Source: an uncultured Bacteroides sp.
Lineage (GTDB): Bacteria > Bacteroidota > Bacteroidia > Bacteroidales > Bacteroidaceae
Reading direction: 5' to 3'
NCBI GenBank assembly: GCA_947074275.1
Contig: CAMTPA010000018.1
Coordinates: 1-44,961, forward strand
Length of the DNA: 44,961 nucleotides
Positions 18,250-26,820 of the stretch are shown here, in pieces; the stretch's first letter is position 1; each line of letters opens with the position of its first letter. The notes under the pieces were generated by a model that saw only the letters and a list, made by a program, of their open reading frames with translations, was not told the origin of the DNA and made no database searches. The position numbers and the translations under genes are program-made.

Positions 18250-18576
18250 ATGTATTTATTGAGAGCTATAGTAAGACCCGAAAAATCACCAGTTGTAATG
18301 GCGGCTTTGTTTAATGCAGGCTTTCCTGCCGTTACTAAATTATCGGTGTTTGGTAGAGGACGACAACGAGGATTGAAAGTGGGAAATGTGACTTATGACG
18401 AACTACCCAAAGACCTATTGATGATTGTGATTCCTGAAGCTGATAAAAGCTACGTGATAGAGACAATTATTGAAGCGGCTCGTTCGGGTGCGGATGGACA
18501 ATTTGGTGATGGAAAAATATTTGTTACTCCAGTAGAGGAAACCTATACAATATCTTCGGGTAGAGTAGAAAAATAA
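18250..18576 (+). CDS. nifI1: PII-family nitrogenase regulator NifI1
   Basis: 108-residue GlnB-like protein. It begins MYLLRAIVRPEKSPVVMAAL and contains GRGRQRGLKVGNVTYDELPK in the T-loop region, without the uridylylated tyrosine context of GlnB. It ends with the PII-type FGDGKIFVTPVEETYTI. In methanogens NifI1/NifI2 bind nitrogenase NifDK and switch it off on ammonium, relieved by 2-oxoglutarate and ATP; the same is inferred here. The Shine-Dalgarno AAAGGAGA precedes the ATG. It lies between nifH and nifI2. Confidence 0.95.
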   Translation: MYLLRAIVRPEKSPVVMAALFNAGFPAVTKLSVFGRGRQRGLKVGNVTYDELPKDLLMIVIPEADKSYVIETIIEAARSGADGQFGDGKIFVTPVEETYTISSGRVEK

Positions 18577-18593
18577 TTAAAAGGAGGAAATCT

Positions 18594-18959
18594 ATGAAGT
18601 TAATATTAGCAATTCTCCGCATTGCCAAGATGCAAGAAACGAAAATCGCTCTTCAAGAAGCTGGGTTACCTTCGTTTACAGCAATGCCTGTATTGGGGCG
18701 TGGGCACGGACATGGCGATTTTGAGAAAGCAGATAAGTATGACCCTGCTTTGCGCGACTTAATATCTGAAATGCCACGGTTGAAATCGAAACGTATGATA
18801 ACCCTTGTGGTGAGCGATGATAAAAAAGATTTGGCTATCGAAACCATTATGAAAACCAATCAAACAGGTTCGAGTGGAGATGGAAAGATATTTGTGATAA
18901 ATACGGTGGATTCAGTTCAAATCAGAACTGGAGAAGCAGGTGATAAAACACTCGACTAA
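18594..18959 (+). CDS. nifI2: PII-family nitrogenase regulator NifI2
   Basis: 121-residue GlnB-like partner of NifI1. It has the NifI2 features MPVLGRGHGHGDFEKADKYD in an extended T loop, and SSGDGKIFVINTVDSVQIRTGE in the C-terminal strand. It would form a complex with NifI1 that inhibits NifDK when fixed nitrogen is ample. An excellent ribosome binding site, AAAGGAGG, lies 6-7 nt before the ATG. The nifD start codon follows 12 bp after its stop. Confidence 0.95.
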   Translation: MKLILAILRIAKMQETKIALQEAGLPSFTAMPVLGRGHGHGDFEKADKYDPALRDLISEMPRLKSKRMITLVVSDDKKDLAIETIMKTNQTGSSGDGKIFVINTVDSVQIRTGEAGDKTLD

Positions 18960-18971
18960 AATTTGTATCTT

Positions 18972-20594
18972 ATGGAAAAAGACAAAATAACCCCACTTGC
19001 CTCTTTTAAAGAAGAGGTTCTGGAAATCTATCCCAAAAAAGTAGGGAAGAAACGCAGTAAGGCAATCGTCTATAATGAGCCTGAAAACACTCCTGAGATA
19101 CAGGCCAATGTGAGAACCATACCGGGTATTATCACACAACGTGGCTGTACTTATGCTGGTTGTAAAGGGGTGGTGCTTGGTCCTACTCGCGACATCGTAA
19201 ACATTACTCACGGGCCAATTGGATGTGCGTTTTACTCGTGGCTTACTCGCCGCAATCAAACCCGAGTTGATAGTTATGATACAAACTTTATCCCTTATGC
19301 TTTTTCTACCGATATGCAAGATTCAAATATCGTGTTTGGTGGAGAAGAAAAGCTGAAACAAGCTATTCGTGAAGCTTATGAGTTGTTTCACCCACGGGCA
19401 ATCGCTATTTTTTCAACTTGTCCAGTAGGGCTTATTGGTGATGATGTTCATCGTGTAGCTCGTCATATGATGGAAGAACTTGGTGGCGATATTAATATCT
19501 TTGGCTTCTCGTGTGAGGGTTATCGAGGTGTGTCACAATCAGCGGGGCACCATATTGCTAACAATCAATTGATGAAACATCTGATTGGTAGGGATGATAC
19601 GGTCGTTGGTAAATACAAGTATCGAATTAATGTACTTGGTGAATACAATATTGGAGGTGATGCTTTTGCTATCGAAACATTGCTTGATAAATGTGGAATA
19701 GAATTAGTGGCTACCTTTTCAGGTAATTCTTCGCTCGATCAGTTTCAAACAGCTCATACAGCCGATCTCAACTTGGTGATGTGTCATCGTTCAATCAACT
19801 ACGTGGCAGAAATGCTCGAAACATCTTTTGGTATTCCTTGGATGAAAGCCAACTTCATTGGTGCTGAGGCTACTGCAAAAACACTTCGCAAGGTCGGAAA
19901 ATATTTTGGCGATCAAGAATTGATAGACCGCATCGAAACAGTGATTGAAGAGGAAATGAAAGCGGTGACCGAAGCTGCCGACAAAGCAAAACTAAAAACC
20001 AAAGGTAAAACAGCGATGCTATTTGTGGGTGGTTCACGTGCTCATCATTATCAGGAGTTGTTTAATGAACTGGGAATGGTTACACTTGCTGCCGGGTATG
20101 AATTTGGACATAGAGATGACTATGAAGGAAGAAGTGTTATTCCAAGTATTGTAATTGATGCTGATAGTAGAAATATAGAGCAGATTACGGTAGAAAAGGA
20201 TGAAACACGTTATCGTCCTCGTAAGACTGAAGAAGAATTGAAAGCACTCGAAGCTGAAGGGCTTGAGTTTAATGGCTACGAAGGCTTGATGGCCGAAATG
20301 CAAAAAGGTACGTTGGTTATTGATGATTTGAGCCATTATGAAATGGAAAAACTTATCGAAATGTATAAGCCCGATGTGTTTTGTGCTGGTATCAAAGAAA
20401 AATTCTGTGTACAAAAGATGGGTGTGCCTTTGAAACAGCTTCATAACTACGATTATGGTGGCCCTTATGCAGCTTTTGAAGGCGCTATCAATTTCTACAA
20501 AGACATTGAGCAAATAGCTTGTTGCACCATCTGGAAAGAGATGAAAGCTCCGTGGGAAATGGAAGAGTTGGTAGAAGCAACCTACGCTTATTAA
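18972..20594 (+). CDS. nifD: Nitrogenase molybdenum-iron protein alpha chain
   Basis: Catalytic alpha subunit holding FeMo-cofactor, about 540 residues from the ATG at 18972 (MEKDKITPL); a TTG at 18963 is less likely. P-cluster cysteines are C59 (RGCTYAGCKG) and C85 (GPIGCAF), plus the cysteine of FSTCPVGLIGDD. The cofactor ligands are the cysteine in VMCHRSIN and the histidine in LKQLHNYDYGG. The active-site valine (KGVV, residue 67) and the Gln/His of CEGYRGVSQSAGHH are intact, marking a true Mo-nitrogenase rather than a paralogue. The length, some 50 residues above the Azotobacter protein, fits the anaerobe-type group. No anfG/vnfG gene is next to it. Confidence 0.98.
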   Translation: MEKDKITPLASFKEEVLEIYPKKVGKKRSKAIVYNEPENTPEIQANVRTIPGIITQRGCTYAGCKGVVLGPTRDIVNITHGPIGCAFYSWLTRRNQTRVDSYDTNFIPYAFSTDMQDSNIVFGGEEKLKQAIREAYELFHPRAIAIFSTCPVGLIGDDVHRVARHMMEELGGDINIFGFSCEGYRGVSQSAGHHIANNQLMKHLIGRDDTVVGKYKYRINVLGEYNIGGDAFAIETLLDKCGIELVATFSGNSSLDQFQTAHTADLNLVMCHRSINYVAEMLETSFGIPWMKANFIGAEATAKTLRKVGKYFGDQELIDRIETVIEEEMKAVTEAADKAKLKTKGKTAMLFVGGSRAHHYQELFNELGMVTLAAGYEFGHRDDYEGRSVIPSIVIDADSRNIEQITVEKDETRYRPRKTEEELKALEAEGLEFNGYEGLMAEMQKGTLVIDDLSHYEMEKLIEMYKPDVFCAGIKEKFCVQKMGVPLKQLHNYDYGGPYAAFEGAINFYKDIEQIACCTIWKEMKAPWEMEELVEATYAY

Positions 20595-20619
20595 TCTATT
20601 CACTAAAAAATGAATTATT

Positions 20620-21999
20620 ATGCTACTAAAACATACTACGCCAAATGAGATTGACAGGAAAGCCTTGACCATCAATCCGGCAAAAACTTGCCAACCGATA
20701 GGAGCTATGTATGCGGCGTTTGGATTGCACGGATGCTTGCCTCATAGCCACGGATCTCAAGGTTGTTGTGCTTATCACAGAAGTGCTTTGACACGTCATT
20801 TTAAAGAACCTGTAATGGCTTCTACCTCTTCATTTTCAGAAGGTTCTTCTGTGTTTGGAGGGTCAGCAAATCTTGTACAAGCTATCGATACCATTTTTAC
20901 GGTATACAACCCCGATGTGATTGCGGTTCATACTACTTGTCTTTCCGAAACAATAGGTGATGACCTCACTCAGATTGTATCTAAAGCAAGCGAAGACGGA
21001 AAAATTCCTGAAGGAAAGAAAGTGATTTATTGTAACACTCCCTCTTATGTGGGCAGTCACGTTACTGGTTACTCTAATCAACTTGCCGCTTTTGTGAAAT
21101 TCTTCTCGACTGCTACACCTAAAAAGAAAAATGTAGTAAATATTGCTGCTGGGTGGATGGAACCTTCGGATATGCGCGAGATAAAACGCGTTGCTAAAGA
21201 GATGGAAGCACGCATCATCTTGTTTCCCGATATGACTGATGTGCTCGACACAGGTTTGAATGGAAAGTATACAATGTATCCTAAGGGAGGAACAACACAA
21301 AAAGATATGATAGCCACGGGTGATAGCAAGTTTACCATTGGGTTGGGTGAATATTGTACTCAAGACGCTTGTATCAAACTCGAAAATAAATGTCGGGTAA
21401 AGTTTGAGGTGGATGATATTCCAATAGGGCTAAAAGCGACTGATCGCTTTGTGATGTCATTGAGTCGTCACGCCAATGTACCTATTCCCGATTCTATAAC
21501 TGAGGAGCGTGCTCGATTGATAGATATTATTGCCGATAACCAAAAATATTTTTATGGTAAGCGTGTGGCTCTTTTTGGTGATCCCGACACGTTGATTCCA
21601 CTTACTGAGTTTTTGATTTCATTGGATATGCGCCCTGTATATATTGTGACAGGCACACCTGGGAAAACCTTTGATGAACGTATGTCTACATTGTTAAAAG
21701 ACATTCCCGAGGCGAAATATAAAAGTGGTCCTGCTGCCGATATGTTTCTATTACATCAATGGATTAAGCAAGAAGGAGTGGACTTAATAATTGGGAATAC
21801 TTACGGTAAATATATCGCACGCGATGAGAATACGCCTTTTATTCGTTTTGGTTTCCCTATTGCCGATAGAGCAGGACACAATTATTTTCCTAAAACTTGC
21901 TATGTAGGTGCTACCAATATTGCAATACAAATACTAAATGCTTTGATGGAATATCAGGATGCTACTTGTCCTGAAGAAAAAGTAGAGTTCCAGATGTAG
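20620..21999 (+). CDS. nifK: Nitrogenase molybdenum-iron protein beta chain
   Basis: Beta subunit completing the P-cluster, 459 residues. The cysteine ligands occur in PAKTCQPIGAMYAAFG, HGSQGCCAYHRS and VHTTCLSETIGDD. The stretch PVMASTSSFSEGSSVFGG follows, as in clostridial NifK. It lacks the long N-terminal extension of Azotobacter NifK, as is usual in the short anaerobe-type proteins. It begins 25 bp after nifD and is followed by a 252-bp gap before nifE. Confidence 0.98.
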   Translation: MLLKHTTPNEIDRKALTINPAKTCQPIGAMYAAFGLHGCLPHSHGSQGCCAYHRSALTRHFKEPVMASTSSFSEGSSVFGGSANLVQAIDTIFTVYNPDVIAVHTTCLSETIGDDLTQIVSKASEDGKIPEGKKVIYCNTPSYVGSHVTGYSNQLAAFVKFFSTATPKKKNVVNIAAGWMEPSDMREIKRVAKEMEARIILFPDMTDVLDTGLNGKYTMYPKGGTTQKDMIATGDSKFTIGLGEYCTQDACIKLENKCRVKFEVDDIPIGLKATDRFVMSLSRHANVPIPDSITEERARLIDIIADNQKYFYGKRVALFGDPDTLIPLTEFLISLDMRPVYIVTGTPGKTFDERMSTLLKDIPEAKYKSGPAADMFLLHQWIKQEGVDLIIGNTYGKYIARDENTPFIRFGFPIADRAGHNYFPKTCYVGATNIAIQILNALMEYQDATCPEEKVEFQM

Positions 22000-22251
22000 T
22001 TTTAGTGTGCTATGGAAGAGTGGGTGCAACCTTATTAAAGATAGGGTGTGCCCCTCTGTTCATTTGCTACAACTTGCTGTGTAGCATCTTGATGCTTTGG
22101 GTGATAGAACACGGTAAAAAACTCCCAAATAACTATTAACAAGCATCACCTCAACCATTAACAACCAATGTGCTGACTGTTGACAACCAACGTGTTGACT
22201 ATGAATAGTTGTTAGAAACAGTGTTTTTACAGCATTTTAATACAAAATAGT
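22000..22251. other. nifK-nifE intergenic region
   Basis: 252 bp without a gene. No sigma54-type promoter or intrinsic terminator is recognised. A short hairpin GCTACA/TGTAGC (22066-22085) and three 22-bp-period repeat units (22136-22201) are present. nifE may thus be reached by read-through from nifHDK. Confidence 0.6.
22136..22201. repeat. 22-bp-period repeats between nifK and nifE
   Basis: Units start at 22136, 22158 and 22180. Each begins TTAACAA or TTGACAA, and units 2 and 3 share ACAACCAAYGTGYTGACT. Read on the minus strand they match the array downstream of the GH3 gene (11484-11571). Confidence 0.8.
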
Positions 22252-23577
22252 ATGAGCAATATATTAGAGGAAAGAAAAAAGCAAATAGCTCGCGTAGGCG
22301 AAAATGTACAAGAGATAGATTGTGGTAAAGTGAGTTTGGCTGGTTCAGTGAGTCAGCGTGCTTGCGTGTTCTGTGGGTCGCGTGTGGTGCTTTATCCTAT
22401 TGCCGATGCACTTCACATTATACACGGGCCTATTGGGTGCGCTGCCTATACTTGGGATATTCGCGGTTCGCTTTCGTCGGGCCCCGAATTGCACAGGTTG
22501 AGTTTCTCTACCGATTTGCGCGAAAAAGATATTGTATTTGGCGGTATCGAAAAATTACGTAAAGCATTGGACGAACTAATTGAAAAACATCATCCCAAAG
22601 CGGCGTTTGTGTATACCACCTGCATCGTAGGCGTGATTGGCGATGATGTGGAGTCGCTTTGCTCTCAGGTGGAGAAAGAAAAAGAAATCCCCATTATACC
22701 AGTTCAAGCACCAGGTTTTCAGGGATCCAAAAAAGATGGTTATAAAGTGGCGTGTGAAGCGTTATCTAAATTGGTGGGAACGCTCGATAAACCTGTACCT
22801 AAATATTCAATCAATATATTGGGCGATTTTAACTTAGCTGGCGAACTTTGGATTCTGCTCGAATATTACCGCAAAATGGGTATTTATGTAAATGCTACAA
22901 TTACAGGCGATGGCAGGGTAGATGACATACGCAATGCGCATAAGGCTTCGCTCAATGTGGTGCAATGTTCGGGTTCGATGACCTATTTGGCGAAGGATAT
23001 GAAAGAAAAATATGGAGTACCTTTTATGCGTGTGTCTTATTTCGGAATCGAAGATATGAGTGATGCTCTCTATGATGTAGCTCGGTTTTTTAAAAGTGAC
23101 GAGCTACTCGAGAATGCTCGCAACTTAGTTCGTGACGAGCTTGATAAACTAATTCCGGCACTTGCCCATTATAAAAACGCACTGACTGGCAAACGTGCTG
23201 CTATCTATGTAGGAGGTGCATTCAAAGCTATATCATTGGTGAAAGCTCTAAGATTGATTGGAGTGAAAACAGTAGTTGTTGGTTCGCAAACTGGTGACAA
23301 AGACGACTACAAACTGATTCAGCAATTGTGCGATGATGATACAATTATTGTTGATGACGCAAACCCTGTGGAACTTTCTGCCTTTGTAAAAGAGACACAA
23401 GCCGACCTTTTTATTGGTGGTGTAAAAGAGCGTCCTATCGCTTACAAAATAGGGTTGGGCTTTTGCGACCACAATCACGAGCGAAAAGAACCATTGGCTG
23501 GATACGAGGGTATGTTGAAGTTTGCTCAAGAAGTATATGCAACCTGTATGAGTCCTGTTTGGAAATTTGTGAAGTGA
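22252..23577 (+). CDS. nifE: Nitrogenase FeMo-cofactor scaffold NifE
   Basis: NifD-like half of the NifEN scaffold on which the NifB-cofactor is matured with Mo and homocitrate, 441 residues. Cluster-binding cysteines occur in QRACVFCGSRVVLYPIADA, HGPIGCAAYTWDIRG and YTTCIVGVIGDDV. VVQCSGSMTYLA corresponds to the cofactor-side cysteine region. The N-terminus and the YTTC motif separate it from NifD. It follows nifK after a 252-bp gap and is followed by a perfect 22-bp palindrome and a separate promoter for nifN, so nifE and nifN, usually one unit, look transcriptionally split. Confidence 0.95.
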   Translation: MSNILEERKKQIARVGENVQEIDCGKVSLAGSVSQRACVFCGSRVVLYPIADALHIIHGPIGCAAYTWDIRGSLSSGPELHRLSFSTDLREKDIVFGGIEKLRKALDELIEKHHPKAAFVYTTCIVGVIGDDVESLCSQVEKEKEIPIIPVQAPGFQGSKKDGYKVACEALSKLVGTLDKPVPKYSINILGDFNLAGELWILLEYYRKMGIYVNATITGDGRVDDIRNAHKASLNVVQCSGSMTYLAKDMKEKYGVPFMRVSYFGIEDMSDALYDVARFFKSDELLENARNLVRDELDKLIPALAHYKNALTGKRAAIYVGGAFKAISLVKALRLIGVKTVVVGSQTGDKDDYKLIQQLCDDDTIIVDDANPVELSAFVKETQADLFIGGVKERPIAYKIGLGFCDHNHERKEPLAGYEGMLKFAQEVYATCMSPVWKFVK

Positions 23578-23578
23578 T

Positions 23579-23600
23579 AATCTTACATTTATGTAAGATT
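23579..23600. promoter_or_regulatory. Perfect palindrome AATCTTACAT-TT-ATGTAAGATT (site C)
   Basis: A 22-bp inverted repeat starting two bases past the nifE stop. There is no T tract after it, so it is a poor terminator. Its centre is 126 bp upstream of the -24 element of the nifN promoter, the same distance as site B from the nifH promoter. Confidence 0.65.
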
Positions 23601-23715
23601 CTTGCTGGGATGCAACATAAAAGTAATTACGTATAGAAATAAAAAGAAAAATATTCTTTTTTAAAGTGTTGATATATAGTGTTATATCTTCTTATAGTCT
23701 TTTGGAAATGATTTT

Positions 23716-23731
23716 TGGCACGATAATGGTA
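23716..23731 (+). promoter_or_regulatory. Sigma54-like promoter of nifN
   Basis: TGGCACG-ATAA-TGGTA. The -24 element is perfect and identical in flanks (TTTTGGCACG) to that of nifH. The -12 element matches TTGCA at three of five, the same TGGTA as upstream of modE. A TTGCA five bases further down is at the wrong spacing. The element is 29 bp before the nifN ATG. Confidence 0.5.
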
Positions 23732-23760
23732 TTGCATTAATTATAGAAACTACAATAGGT

Positions 23761-25173
23761 ATGCAAAAAAGTGAAACAACAACAATCGAAAAGAAATCCT
23801 ACTCGGCATCGAGAAACGCCTGTAAGCTATGTTCTCCACTTGGAGCTTCTATGGTGTTTAAAGGTATTGAAGGTTGTATTCCTATGATACACGGCTCGCA
23901 AGGATGTGCTACATACATTCGTCGCTATCTCATTAGTCACTACAAGGAACCAATGGATATAGCCTCTTCTAATTTTAGTGAGGAGACGACGATATATGGA
24001 GGCAATCGTAATTTTATTCAAGGCATCGACAATATTCGCAAACAATATGCACCTGCTGTGATGGGCATTGCTTCTACTTGTCTATCCGAAACAATAGGTG
24101 AAGATATTCCATCCTTAATTGCAGAATATAAGGATTTGCGTGGAGAAGAAGATGTAATGCCAATTTTCATTCACGCTTCCACACCCAGCTACTGTGGCAC
24201 TCATATGGATGGATTTCACGAGGCAGTGCTTTCTACTATTAAAACACTTGCCGCTGAGGGGGAACACGAGAAAAGGGTGAACCTGTTTACTGGCTTCATC
24301 TCTCCGGCGGATATACGTCTTATCAAAGAAGTTGCAAACGATTTTGATATAAATTATACGCTTTTTCCTGATTATTCTACCTCAATGGATAACCCTTGCT
24401 GGAAAGATTATCATTTAATTCCAGAAGGTGGAACTTCTGTTGATGATTTGAGAAAAACAGGACAAGCAACGGCTACGATTGAATTTGGAACGGTGCTAAA
24501 TAAAGGTGCTATTGCCGAACGTATTTTAAATAAATCGTCAGTAGTAAGTGCTGGTGAATGGCTTCAGAAAAATAGATATATAAAAAACTATCAGTTGGCT
24601 ATGCCTATTGGCATTGAAGCAACAGATGAATTTATGAACATACTTTCTACCGTTTCGGGCATAGCAATTCCTGATAAATATACACTTCAAAGAGGTAGGT
24701 TGGTAGATGCTTATATTGATGGACATAAGTATGTCTTTGGAAAAAAAGCAATTGTGTATGGTGAAGAGGACTTCGTGATTGGACTGTGTTTATTTCTTTC
24801 TGAAATAGGTGTTGAACCCGTTATTGTGGCATCGGGTGGCGAAAGTGGTTTGATGAAAAGTGAATTAATAAAACGAAACTCGGAGGCTTTTTCTAATACC
24901 TTGTTTTTGTCGGGAGCCGATTTTGAAACCATTCGTGAAGTAGCTAAAGAGTTGCACCCAGATATTGTGATTGGGCATAGCAAAGGATATTACATTGCTC
25001 GTGAATTGCAGATTCCAATTGTGCGAGTAGGTTTTCCAGTTCACGATAGAGTAGGAGGCCCAAGAATTAAACACTTGTGTTATGAAGGCACACAACATCT
25101 TTTCGACTTGATTGTAAATGCGTTGTTAGATTATAAGCAGGAACATTCGCCTGTGGGGTATAAATATATGTAA
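23761..25173 (+). CDS. nifN: Nitrogenase FeMo-cofactor scaffold NifN
   Basis: NifK-like half of the NifEN scaffold, 470 residues. It carries SRNACKLCSPLGASMVFKG, HGSQGCATYIRRY and IASTCLSETIGEDIPSLI, the NifN versions of the cluster-binding segments. The C-terminal domain (VPVHDRVGG-like VGFPVHDRVGGPRIKHLCYEG) is typical of the NifK/NifN family. It heads a second operon, nifN-nifB-ferredoxin-nifV with modBC beyond, with its own sigma54-like promoter in the 183-bp gap after nifE. The distinction from NifK rests on gene order and on the CKLC signature. Confidence 0.94.
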   Translation: MQKSETTTIEKKSYSASRNACKLCSPLGASMVFKGIEGCIPMIHGSQGCATYIRRYLISHYKEPMDIASSNFSEETTIYGGNRNFIQGIDNIRKQYAPAVMGIASTCLSETIGEDIPSLIAEYKDLRGEEDVMPIFIHASTPSYCGTHMDGFHEAVLSTIKTLAAEGEHEKRVNLFTGFISPADIRLIKEVANDFDINYTLFPDYSTSMDNPCWKDYHLIPEGGTSVDDLRKTGQATATIEFGTVLNKGAIAERILNKSSVVSAGEWLQKNRYIKNYQLAMPIGIEATDEFMNILSTVSGIAIPDKYTLQRGRLVDAYIDGHKYVFGKKAIVYGEEDFVIGLCLFLSEIGVEPVIVASGGESGLMKSELIKRNSEAFSNTLFLSGADFETIREVAKELHPDIVIGHSKGYYIARELQIPIVRVGFPVHDRVGGPRIKHLCYEGTQHLFDLIVNALLDYKQEHSPVGYKYM

Positions 25174-25184
25174 TACGAAATATT

Positions 25185-26462
25185 ATGGCTAAGTTAATTA
25201 CTTCAAAAGATATTAATACGCATCCTTGTTTCAATGAAGATGCGAAAGGTAAATACGCAAGAGTTCACCTTCCTGTGGCTCCTAAATGCAATATTCAATG
25301 CAATTACTGCAATCGTAAATACGACTGTGTTAACGAAAGTCGTCCGGGTGTTACCTCGGGAGTACTTAGTCCACAAAAAGCTGTATTCTATTTGAAAGAA
25401 CTTTCTGCATCAATAGATAATATTTCTGTAATTGGCATTGCTGGCCCAGGCGACCCATTTGCCAATCCGGAAGAGACGATGCAGACTTTGCGTGAAGTGA
25501 GTAAGGAATTTCCAGAAAAGATATTTTGCTTATCGACAAACGGTTTGGACTTGGAGCCTTATATAGATGAAATTGCCGCGTTGCGGGTATCTCACGTAAC
25601 TTTAACCATAAATGCAGTCAATCCTGAAATATCAGCAGGAATTTATCGATGGGTTCGTTTCAATAAAAAAGTATATCGTGGCGTGGCTGGAGCCGCTTTA
25701 CTGCTCGAACGTCAGTTGCGATGTATCCCTCTGCTGAAAGCGCGTGGGATTGTAGTAAAAATAAATTCAATTATTATTCCTGGGGTCAACGATTTTCACA
25801 TCCCCGAAGTAGCCAAGGTCTGCAAAGAACTTGGGGCTGATATAATGAATTGTATCCCACTGATTCCAACCGCCGACACACCGTTTGAAGATATTGAGAA
25901 ACCTACGCCAGTAATGATTATGCGTGTGCGCGAGTATGCAAAAGATTATTTGCCGATGATGACGCATTGCGCTCGATGTCGTGCTGATGCTGCGGGTATG
26001 TTGGGGCAAGATCTTTCGGAGTCGTATCACATATTGCAGAAAGTAATGACGATGACAGAAGGCGATTTGGCTGAGAAACCTTATGTGGCAGTAGCTACCA
26101 ATGAAGGGCATTTGGTGAATCTACATTTGGGTGAAGCAATGCATTTATATATTTATCAGCAAACCCCCAAAGGCTTTCAGTATGTAGAAATGAGAGCATT
26201 GCCAAAACCGGGCACAGGCGATCAGAGGTGGCTGGATGTTGCGAAGACAATTAAAGATTGCCGGGCATTGTTGGTGAGCGGTGTAGGAGAGAATCCTAAA
26301 AGTATCATTACCAATTGTGGTACAGCTGTAGTTGAAATGACGGGGATGATAGATGAGGGTTTAGAAGGAATTTACAATCACAAGCCTATAAAAACAATAG
26401 CCAAACCCAATGAATTCAAATGTGGGTCGGGCTGTAAAGGTAATGCGACGGGATGTGCTTAG
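25185..26462 (+). CDS. nifB: Radical-SAM FeMo-cofactor synthase NifB
   Basis: Makes the 8Fe-9S-C NifB-cofactor by S-adenosylmethionine radical chemistry, 425 residues. The radical-SAM cysteines are C35, C39 and C42 (KCNIQCNYCNRKYDC). Further NifB cysteines appear in MMTHCARCRADAAG. The C-terminal third (from about residue 303, VAVATNEGHLVNLHLGEA) is a NifX/NafY-like cofactor-binding domain, so this is the two-domain NifB. The last residues are Cys-rich (CGSGCKGNATGC). It begins 11 bp after nifN. Confidence 0.97.
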   Translation: MAKLITSKDINTHPCFNEDAKGKYARVHLPVAPKCNIQCNYCNRKYDCVNESRPGVTSGVLSPQKAVFYLKELSASIDNISVIGIAGPGDPFANPEETMQTLREVSKEFPEKIFCLSTNGLDLEPYIDEIAALRVSHVTLTINAVNPEISAGIYRWVRFNKKVYRGVAGAALLLERQLRCIPLLKARGIVVKINSIIIPGVNDFHIPEVAKVCKELGADIMNCIPLIPTADTPFEDIEKPTPVMIMRVREYAKDYLPMMTHCARCRADAAGMLGQDLSESYHILQKVMTMTEGDLAEKPYVAVATNEGHLVNLHLGEAMHLYIYQQTPKGFQYVEMRALPKPGTGDQRWLDVAKTIKDCRALLVSGVGENPKSIITNCGTAVVEMTGMIDEGLEGIYNHKPIKTIAKPNEFKCGSGCKGNATGCA

Positions 26463-26511
26463 TTTGAAACAATTAATCACAATGATAATAATCTTATAAA
26501 TAAATGTAACG

Positions 26512-26820
26512 ATGAAAAAACCTGCTTATCACATTTTAGTTTGCAACTCTTTCCGTATGGCCGGAGATGCTCAAGGTGCTTGCAACAAAAAAGGTGCGCC
26601 CAACTTGTTGCAATATATTATGGAAGAAACCTCAGACAGAGGATTGGACGTGGCTGTGTCTACTACGGGATGCTTGAATGTATGCTCACAAGGGCCTGTT
26701 ATTGTAATTCATCCCAACAACTATTGGTATGGTGGAGTTGAAACAGAGGATGCGATTGATGAAATATTGGATGCGCTTGAAGAAGGAGAAGCTTGCGAAA
26801 AATACTTGATATCTGAATGA
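26512..26820 (+). CDS. Thioredoxin-like [2Fe-2S] ferredoxin
   Basis: 102 residues of the Clostridium pasteurianum / Azotobacter FdI-type (Shethna) ferredoxin family. The ligand pattern is C11, C24, C54 and C58 (ILVCNSFR, GACNKKG, TTGCLNVCSQGP). HPNNYWYGGVETEDAIDEIL is the typical C-terminal part. Members are found in nif clusters of many diazotrophs and are thought to supply electrons for nitrogenase or cofactor assembly. The gene sits between nifB and nifV and overlaps the nifV start by ATGA, implying tight co-expression. Confidence 0.93.
   Translation: MKKPAYHILVCNSFRMAGDAQGACNKKGAPNLLQYIMEETSDRGLDVAVSTTGCLNVCSQGPVIVIHPNNYWYGGVETEDAIDEILDALEEGEACEKYLISE

Noticed and set aside
22066..22085. 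Terminator after nifK (GCTACA/TGTAGC hairpin)
   Set aside because: Only six base pairs and no T tract; nifE has no visible promoter of its own, so read-through is more likely.
23726..23735. TTGCA after nifN's TGGCACG as the true -12 element
   Set aside because: It is five bases too far from the -24 element for sigma54. The correctly spaced TGGTA is listed instead as a weak match.
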